Part shown: piece after piece, positions 8,787 through 17,173 of the stretch
Numbering within the stretch: position 1 is the stretch's first letter
Layout of the letters: each line of letters opens with the position of its first letter
Source: Flavobacterium terrisoli
GTDB taxonomy: Bacteria; Bacteroidota; Bacteroidia; Flavobacteriales; Flavobacteriaceae
Length of the DNA: 64,000 nt
Assembly: GCF_030167905.1 (NCBI RefSeq)
Contig: NZ_JARGNA010000006.1
Coordinates: 186,001 to 250,000, forward strand
Reading direction: 5' to 3'
Position numbers and translations under genes: made by a program
Notes under the pieces: model-generated
Database searches by the model: none
What the model was told of the DNA's origin: nothing
What the model saw: only the letters and a program-made list of their open reading frames with translations

Positions 8787-10060
8787 TATTGCGCCGGAAA
8801 AGTAATGGTTTCGTTAATCCAACAACCGATGGTTACGGATTTTCCATTCATTTTTGCTGTCTTAATATCTGCAGGAGTTAAAGTTTTATTCGCCAAATCC
8901 TGTTCTATTTTATCGGAAGCCGCTTTTAATTTTGGTTCAGCAACAGTTGCTTTTTTAGCGGTTTGTATCGCTAAATAATAGATGGCTTTTTTTTCAAATT
9001 CCGTTTTACCACAGGCACTTTGGTCAGCATTAGAATAAAGTTGCGCCAGGAACAAATAAGCTCTTCCCATTTTTGGATCAGCTTTTAAGGCTTTGTTTAG
9101 GCTTTCTTTAGATTTGGTCATATCATTAGCCAATAATCCGGTGGCTAAGGTGTAATATATTTTTGCCTTTTCCTGAGGAATGGTTTCCAGGTCGGCAGAT
9201 TCATTATAGAATTTGATGGCTTCCTCAAACTTTCTCTGTCTTAAGTTGGCCAATGCCATAAAGTAAGCCGATTTTGGAGTGGCTTTAACTGCGTATAGTT
9301 TTTGCGCCATGGTAATGAAAATCGGTTTTGAACTGCATCTTGCAGAAAGACTGTTTAACGCACTGGTAAGCCAGTCATTATTGTCTTTGTTCAATTCATA
9401 GCCTTTTTCATAATAGGCGGCCAAATTTTCACAAGAAGTTAAATCTTTTGCCAATGTGATAATCGCGCGTTGTGCCGTTTTATAGTCGTCTGCTTTTTCC
9501 CTTCCGTCTTGCAATTGTGTCAGCATGGAATTGGCCAAAGTGTATTTTTCTAACACATAATCGGTGGTAAATTTTTTATCTCCGGCTTTGTATTTTTCAT
9601 AACACAAACTGAAATAGGTATAAATCGCATTGGCGTTATTGATGTTGCCGGTAGCTTTGGAAAAACCGCTGTCTAATAAACTTAGGATTTCTTCTTTTGC
9701 GTCAATTTTGTTGTCATGCAAAGCCATGGCTTTACTTATTTCAAAATCGGTGGTGGTTAACGGGAAATTTTTATTGTATTGGTCATACAATTTCATCACG
9801 TCTCTCACCAATGTTTCTTTTTCCTCGGCATTGGCAGCGTTGTCTATTTTATACTGAATGATTTTTACACCATCAGTATAAACGGTTTCGCTCTGCTTTG
9901 GACAATTTTTCCTCACGTTACTCCAGCTTTCAAATGCGCCTGAGAAATCTTTTGCTTTAATAAGTTCCTGATAGGCAGCGATTGTTGAAGAACAATCAAA
10001 TTTTTGAGCATTGATACCTGTAATGAACAAGATACCAATAAGAGAAAAAATTGCTTTCAT
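8786..10060 (-). CDS. Secreted tetratricopeptide-repeat protein
   Basis: A 424-residue protein with a signal peptide (MKAIFSLIGILFITGINAQ), so it is periplasmic or envelope-located. The mature part is all helical. TPR-type helix pairs are clearest at about 260-345 (AYFMALANLRQRKFEEAIKF; AKIYYTLATGLLANDMTKS; GRAYLFLAQLYSNADQSACG). TPR proteins act as binding scaffolds; the partner is unknown. It lies between an outer-membrane barrel gene and lptC, with 11-base and minus 1-base spacings, so a role in the outer envelope is likely but not shown. Confidence 0.8.
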   Translation of the reverse strand: MKAIFSLIGILFITGINAQKFDCSSTIAAYQELIKAKDFSGAFESWSNVRKNCPKQSETVYTDGVKIIQYKIDNAANAEEKETLVRDVMKLYDQYNKNFPLTTTDFEISKAMALHDNKIDAKEEILSLLDSGFSKATGNINNANAIYTYFSLCYEKYKAGDKKFTTDYVLEKYTLANSMLTQLQDGREKADDYKTAQRAIITLAKDLTSCENLAAYYEKGYELNKDNNDWLTSALNSLSARCSSKPIFITMAQKLYAVKATPKSAYFMALANLRQRKFEEAIKFYNESADLETIPQEKAKIYYTLATGLLANDMTKSKESLNKALKADPKMGRAYLFLAQLYSNADQSACGKTEFEKKAIYYLAIQTAKKATVAEPKLKAASDKIEQDLANKTLTPADIKTAKMNGKSVTIGCWINETITFPAQ

Positions 10061-10071
10061 AATGAAAATTT

Positions 10072-11355
10072 TTAATCAAATTTACGCTTTACAAACCATT
10101 TATCGCTCAAGGATAAACCTACACTGATGTTAAAATAGTTTTCTTCCACCAAGTTGTAATATTTAGTGCCTCTTTTACCCATTTCAAATCCGATATCGAT
10201 TTTGGAAAAAGAACCGCCTAAAGGAAGTCCAAATCCAATATTTGCAGCAAAATCATTTATCGGTTTATCCCGGAAATAGGTACTCTCGTTATTAATTACC
10301 AAACCGGTATTCTCATAACGCAATCCGGCACGATAAGTAATTCTTTTGAGATAGCTTGAATAAGAATTATAATTTGGGATGAAATAACCTCCTAAACTAT
10401 ATCGGGTGGCATTTTCAAAAGTCGCACCTTCAATATCAACAAATCTGTTAGAGATAACGCTGTTATTCAAAAAAGTCACTTCTCCGCCAATCAACCATTT
10501 TTTCAATTCACCAAATCCTGAGCCAAATGATAGTTTAGAAGGTAATTTGATGGTGGTATTAGGGACTGCAATAGTTTCGGTTTGAATAGGGTTAACTTCT
10601 CCACCAGGTGAAAACTGTACAACCTCAATCTTACGGGAGTTTTCCAATTTTATGCTGTGTTCCGGGGTATAAGATAAACTGCTGAAAAAAGAAAATTTCT
10701 TGTTTATTTTTGTTTGATAGGTTGCTCCAAAGTCAACATTAAAGCCCTGAGCATTTGAAGTGTTAGTTTCCTTTGATCCATATTGAACCTCGTTTTGGGT
10801 TTCCAGATTGGTTGTCTCAATGGTTCCAAAATTGTATTGCACATCAGCACCGATGTTGATTTTTTTTGTCAGTTGGTAACCAAAGCCTAAAAACACTTTG
10901 TTAACTCCGCCGATACCATTGTATCGGTTGTAAATCGTATCTGTTAGTGAATTGATTACGGGTGATTTTTTTTCAATCTTATATCCAACAGAAGAATAAG
11001 GAATAAGTCCGAAACCAATTCCTAATTTTCCAACAGGGATTCCAATAGCTAAATAATCAAAAGTGGTTCTTCTGGCCTTGGCATCATCTGTTTCAGATTT
11101 GGATTTGGTATTGCCATAAGTTCCGCCAATGGCGAAAGCAGTTAGTTTAAGACTTGCAAAATGAGCAGGATTTTGAAGGTTCAGGTGGATACTGTCCGGG
11201 AAAACAGAAAGGCTACCCATTGAACGGGTGTCTATGGTTCCTTTAAATTTGACATCTCCAATTCCGTAAAAAGAATATGGTGAAGAAGTTCCCTCTTGGG
11301 CTAAGGCAGACAATGAAATAAGTAAACAAAGGCTTACTACAATTTTTTTAATCAT
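10072..11355 (-). CDS. Outer-membrane beta-barrel protein, FadL/OmpP1-like
   Basis: A 427-residue protein with signal peptide MIKKIVVSLCLLISLSALAQ. The mature N-terminus (GTSSPYSFYGIGDVKFKGTI, then SMGSLSVFPDSIHLNLQNPA) has the pattern of OmpP1/FadL-type porins, where an N-terminal plug with an NPA motif precedes a 14-strand barrel. The rest alternates aromatic and glycine-rich strands. FadL-type proteins let hydrophobic compounds through the outer membrane; the substrate cannot be told. The ATG overlaps the coaX stop by four bases (ATGA), so the two are translationally coupled. Confidence 0.78.
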   Translation of the reverse strand: MIKKIVVSLCLLISLSALAQEGTSSPYSFYGIGDVKFKGTIDTRSMGSLSVFPDSIHLNLQNPAHFASLKLTAFAIGGTYGNTKSKSETDDAKARRTTFDYLAIGIPVGKLGIGFGLIPYSSVGYKIEKKSPVINSLTDTIYNRYNGIGGVNKVFLGFGYQLTKKINIGADVQYNFGTIETTNLETQNEVQYGSKETNTSNAQGFNVDFGATYQTKINKKFSFFSSLSYTPEHSIKLENSRKIEVVQFSPGGEVNPIQTETIAVPNTTIKLPSKLSFGSGFGELKKWLIGGEVTFLNNSVISNRFVDIEGATFENATRYSLGGYFIPNYNSYSSYLKRITYRAGLRYENTGLVINNESTYFRDKPINDFAANIGFGLPLGGSFSKIDIGFEMGKRGTKYYNLVEENYFNISVGLSLSDKWFVKRKFD

Positions 11356-12080
11356 TTTTGATTGTATTGAAAAGTTTGGTTCAAACTTTCCAGGAGAAAA
11401 TTTGAATTGGCAAATATGGTATTTTTTAATCGTTTAGCCAAAAATTCTGAGTCTCCACCCGTTAAAATTATGATAAATTTAGCGTATTGGGCTTTATACT
11501 GATTTATAAAGCCATCAATTTCAAGAGTTATGCCATTAACCACACCCGAATGTATGGATTCTTCGGTCGAATTCCCAATCACATATTCGGGATAGGCTTT
11601 GGTCAGTAAAGGTAATTTTGCTGTGAATTGATGTAAGGATTCATAACGCAAACGAATCCCCGGAGAAATTGCCCCGCCAAGATATCGATTGTCCTCATCA
11701 ATAAAATCATACGTGATGCAAGTGCCGGCATCAATAACCAGTCGGTTTTGATTGGGATATTGTAAGACAGCGCCGGTAGCTAAAACCAATCGGTCAATGC
11801 CGAGGGTTTTTGGAGTAGTGTATAAATTGTCAAACGGAAAGCGGCTTTCATATGAAATAAAAAAAACTACCGCTCTTTTTTCAAAAGATAAAAAGTCATT
11901 TTTTTCTAAATTTCCAACCGAAGCCACAACAATTGATTTGATTTTGGAGTACTGAAGAAAAATAAATTCAACTTTTTCAATCAGTTCCTTTTTATCAAAA
12001 GTGATGACTTCAAAAAGGGTATTGCCTTCAAAGACAGCGGCTTTGATTCGGGTATTTCCAACATCTATTGCTAATAGCAT
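11352..12080 (-). CDS. coaX: Type III pantothenate kinase
   Basis: CoaX phosphorylates pantothenate in the first step of coenzyme A synthesis. The protein of 242 residues begins MLLAIDVGNTRIKAAVFEGN, the ASKHA phosphate-1 motif DxGNT. It continues with TLGIDRLVLATGA and VIDAGTCITYDFID (second Asp motif), GGAISPGIRLRYESLH and a C-terminal IILTGGDSEFLA. I chose the ATG at 12080; an in-frame ATG at 12125 would add 15 residues in front of the conserved first strand, which the family lacks. It is the first gene of the minus-strand operon running to the CNNM/CBS gene. Its ATGA overlap with the barrel gene suggests coupling. Confidence 0.93.
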   Translation of the reverse strand: MLLAIDVGNTRIKAAVFEGNTLFEVITFDKKELIEKVEFIFLQYSKIKSIVVASVGNLEKNDFLSFEKRAVVFFISYESRFPFDNLYTTPKTLGIDRLVLATGAVLQYPNQNRLVIDAGTCITYDFIDEDNRYLGGAISPGIRLRYESLHQFTAKLPLLTKAYPEYVIGNSTEESIHSGVVNGITLEIDGFINQYKAQYAKFIIILTGGDSEFLAKRLKNTIFANSNFLLESLNQTFQYNQK

Positions 12081-12133
12081 ACAAGCATATTTAATGTGGC
12101 TAAGGTACGAATAGATTTTTTTCATTATTTGTT

Positions 12134-12163
12134 TTGGATAAATTAAAAATCGTTCTATATTTG
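12134..12163 (+). promoter_or_regulatory. Promoter of tRNA-Phe
   Basis: TTG at 12134-12136 and TATATTTG at 12156-12163 are separated by 19 bases, an exact fit to the Bacteroidota TTG/TAnnTTTG promoter. The tRNA begins 17 bases downstream. Confidence 0.8.
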
Positions 12164-12180
12164 CACCCGCAACAACGAAA

Positions 12181-12253
12181 GGTATCTTAGCTCAGTTGGT
12201 AGAGCAATGGACTGAAAATCCATGTGTCCCTGGTTCGATTCCTGGAGATACCA
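12181..12253 (+). tRNA. tRNA-Phe (GAA)
   Basis: A 73-base cloverleaf. The acceptor stem is GGTATCT/AGATACC with discriminator A at 12253. The D arm is GCTCAGTTGGTAGAGC. The anticodon stem ATGGA/TCCAT encloses loop CTGAAAA with anticodon GAA at 12214-12216. The T arm is CTGG-TTCGATT-CCTG. CCA is not encoded, so it must be added after transcription. Confidence 0.97.
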
Positions 12254-12256
12254 CAA

Positions 12257-12286
12257 AAAAACCCGAACAATCCGTTCGGGTTTTTT
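12257..12286 (+). terminator. Terminator of tRNA-Phe
   Basis: Stem ACCCGAAC/GTTCGGGT, extended by A/T pairs, has a 5-base loop and is followed by a T run. It begins three bases after the tRNA end. Confidence 0.9.
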
Positions 12287-12316
12287 GTTTTTTACTACAT
12301 TTAGGAAATTTATTTT

Positions 12317-12931
12317 ATGAAATACCTAATTACGTTGCTTTTGGTTGTCATTGTAAATCATGGCTTAACTGCCCAGGTTAAGCGCAATCATGGCGGCAGG
12401 CTTTTTTCTGATGTAGATGTTTATCTTACAGACGGCACAATGGTAAATGGGGCAGTCGCACAACCTATTGAAATCTATGCTGAGACGATTTCGGTTAAAA
12501 TCAATAACAAAAAAAATAAGACTTACGATAAAGCTGAAGTCTCAAAGTTGGTTTTCAAAGTAGCCGGAAGCGAAATGGTCTATGTAAAACTAAAACATGA
12601 CCATGCTGCGATGTATGAAAAGAAAGATGATGAAATTTTTGTCCGGGAATTTATAAAAGGAAAAGAAAGCCTTTATTATGGCACTAATTCGGGTTATGAA
12701 ATTAAAAAAAGAAAGTCAACGTTGGTAAATGATACCAATCTTTGGTTTTGTAAAAGCGAAAACGAAGCAATCTTGAATTTGCTTTACGCCGATACAACGT
12801 CAGATGAAACAACAGCCTTGTATGAGCAAAATGCCAAAAAGCATTTCAATTCCCAGGAAATTGTCGGTTATATTGCGAAAGCAAATTACGAAGCGCTCAC
12901 GGAATACCTAAAACAATTTAACGCAAAATAG
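12317..12931 (+). CDS. Secreted protein of unknown function (first of a tandem pair)
   Basis: A 204-residue protein with signal peptide MKYLITLLLVVIVNHGLTAQ. I recognise no named family. The first half has a beta-strand pattern DVDVYLTDGTMVNGAV followed by a lysine-rich segment and EVSKLVFKV; later parts include KGKESLYYGTNSGYE and WFCKSENEAILNLLYAD. The next gene, two bases away, has the same length and order of elements (YLLDGETFTGEL, EEIDKVIYQ, KGKTNLYMSS, YYCKRENEPALTFLHVD), so the two look like diverged tandem copies. The shared DG-x-G strand pair followed by a lysine-rich turn resembles small beta-domains of surface or periplasmic proteins, but that is weak evidence. Confidence 0.75.
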   Translation: MKYLITLLLVVIVNHGLTAQVKRNHGGRLFSDVDVYLTDGTMVNGAVAQPIEIYAETISVKINNKKNKTYDKAEVSKLVFKVAGSEMVYVKLKHDHAAMYEKKDDEIFVREFIKGKESLYYGTNSGYEIKKRKSTLVNDTNLWFCKSENEAILNLLYADTTSDETTALYEQNAKKHFNSQEIVGYIAKANYEALTEYLKQFNAK

Positions 12932-12933
12932 AC

Positions 12934-13539
12934 ATGAAAAGACTTTTTATTATTTTACCATTTGTATTTTTTACAACCTTTACAGCTTTGGCACAAAAGG
13001 ATAAAGTGAATGCTAATTTCGGGATTAAGGATGCCACCATTTACTTGTTGGATGGCGAAACCTTTACCGGAGAATTGGACTTTCCGCTTTCTTTGGATGT
13101 GACCAAAATTAAGGCCAAAGGAAAAGAGAAGCATACCTGGAAAGTGGAAGAAATCGATAAGGTAATTTATCAGACTACTGCCGGAACTCCTATTGAATAT
13201 TATGTTTTGCCATTGTACAAGGACGGTTCTGATAAAATAAAAAAAGATAAAGTATTGGTGCAATTGGTTATGAAAGGGAAAACAAATCTGTATATGAGTT
13301 CTTATGCCGGCGGAGGCGGATTTGGGCCGGGAATGAATTATTATTGCAAAAGGGAAAACGAACCAGCTTTGACTTTTCTTCATGTGGATACAAGAGGCAT
13401 AGGTTTTGGTGCCTTTTTCAAAAAATATGCACCGGTTTATTTTGCCGATAACAGTGCCATTGTAAGCAAAATTAAAAGCGGACAATACACCGGTAAAAAC
13501 TTCATAGAAATGGTAACAGAGTACAATGCCGTAAAATAA
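12934..13539 (+). CDS. Secreted protein of unknown function (second of a tandem pair)
   Basis: A 201-residue protein with signal peptide MKRLFIILPFVFFTTFTALAQ, starting two bases after the first copy's stop. It shares element order with the upstream gene: an early YLLDGETFTGEL strand pair, EEIDKVIYQ, a KGKTNLYMSS stretch and a single Cys in YYCKRENEPAL that lines up with WFCKSENEAIL. It differs by a glycine-rich insert (AGGGGFGPG, about residue 125). Function is unknown. Spacing implies one transcript, ended by the hairpin at 13564. Confidence 0.75.
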   Translation: MKRLFIILPFVFFTTFTALAQKDKVNANFGIKDATIYLLDGETFTGELDFPLSLDVTKIKAKGKEKHTWKVEEIDKVIYQTTAGTPIEYYVLPLYKDGSDKIKKDKVLVQLVMKGKTNLYMSSYAGGGGFGPGMNYYCKRENEPALTFLHVDTRGIGFGAFFKKYAPVYFADNSAIVSKIKSGQYTGKNFIEMVTEYNAVK

Positions 13540-13563
13540 TTTTAATTAGCATAATGATAAAAT

Positions 13564-13589
13564 CCGTCACTGAAAAGCTGACGGTTTTT
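13564..13589 (+). terminator. Terminator after the tandem secreted pair
   Basis: A 6-bp stem CCGTCA/TGACGG with a 9-base loop is followed by TTTTT. It lies 24 bases after the stop of the second gene. Confidence 0.75.
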
Positions 13590-13652
13590 CATTTTCCCTC
13601 ATTCCAAAACCCAAAATCCCACTCAAAATTGCATTTAACATAAAAATAAGAG

Positions 13653-13680
13653 TTGGATTGTAAAATTTTCACTAAAATTG
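13653..13680 (+). promoter_or_regulatory. Candidate promoter of the dipeptidyl peptidase gene
   Basis: TTG at 13653-13655 and TAAAATTG at 13673-13680, 17 bases apart. The -7 box differs from TAnnTTTG at one position. The ATG follows at 13707. Confidence 0.45.
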
Positions 13681-13706
13681 ACAGCTTTTTATAATAAAAC
13701 ATTACA

Positions 13707-15902
13707 ATGAAATTTAAACCAACTTTTGTCCTTTTACTTTTATCGTGTTTTTCCGTTGTAGCCCAACAAAAAATAACTGTTGAAGAAATTTACGCAGGTG
13801 CTTTCAGGGCACAAGGCATGGATGCTCTGGAGTCAATGCAGACAACCAATCAGTATACTGTTCTTAACTTCGACAGGGCTTCGGGTAGCAGCCAAATTGA
13901 TTTATACGATTTTGCCACTTTGAAAAAGGTTGCCACATTGATTGATACTAAAAATCATGCGGCCTTAAAAGGAATTGATGCTTATACTTTCAATGCCAAT
14001 GAAACCAAAATCCTCATTGCCAATAATTCCAATAAAATCTACAGGCATTCCTTTACCGCAGATTATTTTGTATACGATATCGCGACCAAGGAATTGACAA
14101 AACTTTTCGATTTCCAAATTCAGGAACCAACCTTTTCACCCGATGGCAGTAAGATAGCTTACGCCAGAGAGAACAATCTGTTCGTTTATGATTTGGCTTC
14201 CAAAACATCCACCCAAATTACTACGGATGGCAAAAAAAACAGCATCATCAATGGAATTACGGATTGGGTTTATGAAGAAGAGTTTAATGATCCGAGTTCG
14301 CCTAAAGGAAAAGCTTTTATCCGAGCCTTCGACTGGAGTCTTGACAGTAAAAAATTAGCATTCATCCGTTTTGACGAAAGCCAGGTGCCGGAGTTTTCAA
14401 TGAATATTTATAAAAAATCATTGTATCCGGAGGTTGAAACCTTCAAATATCCGAAAGCGGGTGAGAAAAACTCAATTGTGTCATTGCATTTATATGATAT
14501 CAATTCGAAAGCAGTAAAAGAAGTGAATCTTGGAAACTACAACGACTTCTACATTCCAAGAATGAAATGGACAAATGATGCCAATGTGCTATCGGCACAA
14601 ATTTTAAACCGCCACCAAAACAATTTAGACTTACTTTTTATCGACGGGACAACCGGAGCTGCGAAAGTGGTTTTAAATGAAAAAGACAAAGCTTATGTGG
14701 ATATTACAGATAACCTGACTTTCCTAAAAGACAACAGCTTTATCTGGAGCGCTGAAAGATCAGGTTACAATCACCTTTACCTGTATGACAAAACCGGAAA
14801 GCTGAAAAATCAAATCACCAAAGGCAACTGGGAAATAACTTCTTTCTATGGTTTTGATGAAAAAACAAAAACAATTTTCTATCAATCAGTAGAAAATGGG
14901 TCGACCATCAGAGACGTATTCCGAATTGGTTTGGATGGAAAAAATAAAGTGAAGTTATCACAACAGGTTGGAAGCAATGCCGCGACTTTTAGTCCGAACT
15001 TTCAATTTTTCATCAATAACTATTCGAGCACAACGCAACCGGCAACTTATACTTTAAATAGTGCCAAAGACGGAAAACAAATCCAGTCTATTGTTGATAA
15101 TAAGGCTTTGGCCGAAAAAGTAAAAAACTACAATTTACCGGTTAAAGAATTTTTCGAACTGACCACAGAAAAAGGAATCAAGTTGAATGCCTGGATGCTG
15201 AAGCCAAAAGATTTTGATGCCACCAAAAAATATCCGGTTTTTATGTACCAATATTCAGGACCGGGCGATCAAAAAGTGACCAACAAATGGAATACTGCCG
15301 ATGATTATTGGTTTATGATGCTGACACAACAAGGTTATATCGTAGCTTGTGTGGATGGAAGAGGAACGGGTTACAAAGGTGCAGAATTTAAAAAATGTAC
15401 CCAAAACCAATTGGGTAAACTCGAAGTAGAAGACCAAATCGATGCGGCAAAAGTTATCGGGAATTATGCCTATGTAGATAAAGCCAGAATCGGCATCTTT
15501 GGCTGGTCTTATGGCGGATTTATGAGCAGCAATTGTATCCTTAAAGGAGCAGATGTATTCAAAATGGCGATTGCGGTTGCTCCGGTAACCAACTGGCGTT
15601 TTTATGACAGCATTTACACCGAAAGATATTTACAGACACCACAGGAAAATGCGGCTGGTTATGATGAGAATTCACCAATCAACCATGTGAGCAAGCTAAA
15701 AGGGAAATTCCTTTTGATTCACGGATCGGGTGATGACAATGTACACGTTCAAAACAGCATGCAGATGATTGAGGCTTTGGTGCAGGCCAACAAGCAATTT
15801 GACTGGGCGATTTATCCTGATAAGGCACACGGCATTTCGGGTGGGAAAACCCGAGTGCAGCTGTACAATAAAATGACCGCTTTTATCAAAGAGAATTTGT
15901 AA
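13707..15902 (+). CDS. Dipeptidyl peptidase IV-type S9 serine peptidase
   Basis: A 731-residue secreted peptidase with signal peptide MKFKPTFVLLLLSCFSVVAQ. An N-terminal beta-propeller (about 40-470) carries the double-Glu motif DWVYEEEF (E190/E191) that anchors the substrate N-terminus in DPP IV. The C-terminal alpha/beta hydrolase has GWSYGGFM (nucleophile S601), GSGDDNVH (D676) and DKAHGIS (H708). All are in the expected order and length matches the family (700-760). The enzyme removes N-terminal dipeptides, preferably Xaa-Pro or Xaa-Ala, in the periplasm or outer envelope. It is followed by three peptide transporter genes, which fits release and uptake of dipeptides. Confidence 0.94.
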   Translation: MKFKPTFVLLLLSCFSVVAQQKITVEEIYAGAFRAQGMDALESMQTTNQYTVLNFDRASGSSQIDLYDFATLKKVATLIDTKNHAALKGIDAYTFNANETKILIANNSNKIYRHSFTADYFVYDIATKELTKLFDFQIQEPTFSPDGSKIAYARENNLFVYDLASKTSTQITTDGKKNSIINGITDWVYEEEFNDPSSPKGKAFIRAFDWSLDSKKLAFIRFDESQVPEFSMNIYKKSLYPEVETFKYPKAGEKNSIVSLHLYDINSKAVKEVNLGNYNDFYIPRMKWTNDANVLSAQILNRHQNNLDLLFIDGTTGAAKVVLNEKDKAYVDITDNLTFLKDNSFIWSAERSGYNHLYLYDKTGKLKNQITKGNWEITSFYGFDEKTKTIFYQSVENGSTIRDVFRIGLDGKNKVKLSQQVGSNAATFSPNFQFFINNYSSTTQPATYTLNSAKDGKQIQSIVDNKALAEKVKNYNLPVKEFFELTTEKGIKLNAWMLKPKDFDATKKYPVFMYQYSGPGDQKVTNKWNTADDYWFMMLTQQGYIVACVDGRGTGYKGAEFKKCTQNQLGKLEVEDQIDAAKVIGNYAYVDKARIGIFGWSYGGFMSSNCILKGADVFKMAIAVAPVTNWRFYDSIYTERYLQTPQENAAGYDENSPINHVSKLKGKFLLIHGSGDDNVHVQNSMQMIEALVQANKQFDWAIYPDKAHGISGGKTRVQLYNKMTAFIKENL

Positions 15903-17033
15903 ATGAACCAACATCAGTTTTATCTAATAACAGAGTTTTTAATTTCCTTTATTGGAGGCTTTTTATTAGTGGCAATCTGGTTGGTCGTTCAAAATAAGTT
16001 TAAAGAAAAACTAACTACCGAAATTCCTATCAAACGATTTGATAATGGGCTTTTGTTTCTTAGTTTTTCTGTTTTTGTCTGGGCGTTTTCGCCTTTGTTG
16101 ATACTGGGTTTTATGACGTTTAAAGTGAACAATTGGATTACTTTAATCAGTCAGAACATGTGCTCAATCTTAAATTCATTGTTTTTAATTTTGGCCTTGT
16201 TTTACTTTGACAATTCGCCAAAGTATCTTTATAACAACAAAAAGAGCACCACAAGGATATTGCTTTTTTTTATAGGACTTTCGGTCGTTTCTTTAGTATT
16301 AGCGCTGTTCTTTGGTGAAACCATCAACACCTATGGCTTCCGTTTCAATACGATACCCGATTTGATATTGTCGGGCATATTGACTTGGTTTTTGATCCTT
16401 TCCTTTTATCGGACGTTTTACAATCGAAACATGAAAAGTGTGGCGCTCATAGCGGTGTTGAGTATCATTGTTTTATTCATTACCCAAGTCCCTTACGTTT
16501 TTAACTTTGAATCCTATTCTTTTCAAATAGATTTGGCCAAACTAATCAGCAAAACAACACTCATATTTGTTTTTTTGGTTTTAGGAACGAGCTGGGTTTT
16601 AGAGTTGTCCCAATTGCCCGAAGCCACCACGATGAAAATCAATTTCACCAATTGGAATGTAATTGTTTTGTCCATACCTTCAAAAAACATCATCAATCAA
16701 ACAATAGAATTTGGGAATAAAACTACCCAGTTCAACAATCTCCTAAAATTTGCCATCAGAAGGAAATTTGCCTCTGAAGAAAGTATGTGTATTGAAGTTT
16801 TTAATGGCGGTGAGATTGTAAGCCAAACCTATTTGAGCAGGATAATTGACAATATAAATGCTATTTTAGAACTCGAAAACGATGCTAAAATACATCGGAA
16901 TGACTTTTTTACCTTTATCGGCCAAGCCAAATACAGACTTCGTTTTTTGCCCGACTGTATTGAGATAAATAATTCGCTACTCCTTGAATTTACTGGTAAT
17001 ATTGACAATGGTCAGTATAAGGAATTCATCTAA
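15903..17033 (+). CDS. Multi-pass membrane protein with a C-terminal soluble domain, unknown function
   Basis: A 376-residue protein whose ATG directly follows the DPP IV stop codon, with no gap. About seven hydrophobic segments lie between residues 8 and 235, then a soluble region of about 140 residues (from ATTMKINFTNWNVIVLSIPS to the end). The soluble part has no kinase, GGDEF or helix-turn-helix signature that I can see. The layout of a 7TM N-terminus plus cytoplasmic domain resembles membrane sensors without a catalytic domain. I do not recognise the family. Position suggests co-expression with the peptidase. Confidence 0.7.
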   Translation: MNQHQFYLITEFLISFIGGFLLVAIWLVVQNKFKEKLTTEIPIKRFDNGLLFLSFSVFVWAFSPLLILGFMTFKVNNWITLISQNMCSILNSLFLILALFYFDNSPKYLYNNKKSTTRILLFFIGLSVVSLVLALFFGETINTYGFRFNTIPDLILSGILTWFLILSFYRTFYNRNMKSVALIAVLSIIVLFITQVPYVFNFESYSFQIDLAKLISKTTLIFVFLVLGTSWVLELSQLPEATTMKINFTNWNVIVLSIPSKNIINQTIEFGNKTTQFNNLLKFAIRRKFASEESMCIEVFNGGEIVSQTYLSRIIDNINAILELENDAKIHRNDFFTFIGQAKYRLRFLPDCIEINNSLLLEFTGNIDNGQYKEFI

Positions 17034-17106
17034 AACCCTAAATTTTGTCCAGTAACAATTAGTCACAAAAGGTTATTTTTTGTGAATTGATATTGTACCT
17101 CACGTA

Positions 17107-17131
17107 TTGTTTGGAAATTGTTTGTATTTTG
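17107..17131 (+). promoter_or_regulatory. Candidate promoter of the first peptide transporter gene
   Basis: TATTTTG at 17125-17131 is one base short of TAnnTTTG, with a TTG at 17107-17109, 15 bases upstream. Both deviate from consensus. The ATG follows at 17174. Confidence 0.35.
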
Positions 17132-17173
17132 CACTGGTAAATACTAAAACTTTAACAAACCAAAACAATAATT

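Noticed and set aside
12196..12381. A 61-codon open frame starting inside tRNA-Phe
   Set aside because: It overlaps the tRNA and its terminator, and does not match the real start of the next gene at 12317.
12955..13485. A 176-codon open frame opposite the second secreted tandem gene
   Set aside because: No recognisable features, and the plus-strand gene has a signal peptide, operon spacing and terminator.
12181..13539. A genomic island attached to tRNA-Phe
   Set aside because: There is no integrase, no repeat of the tRNA 3' end, and no change in composition large enough to see by eye.
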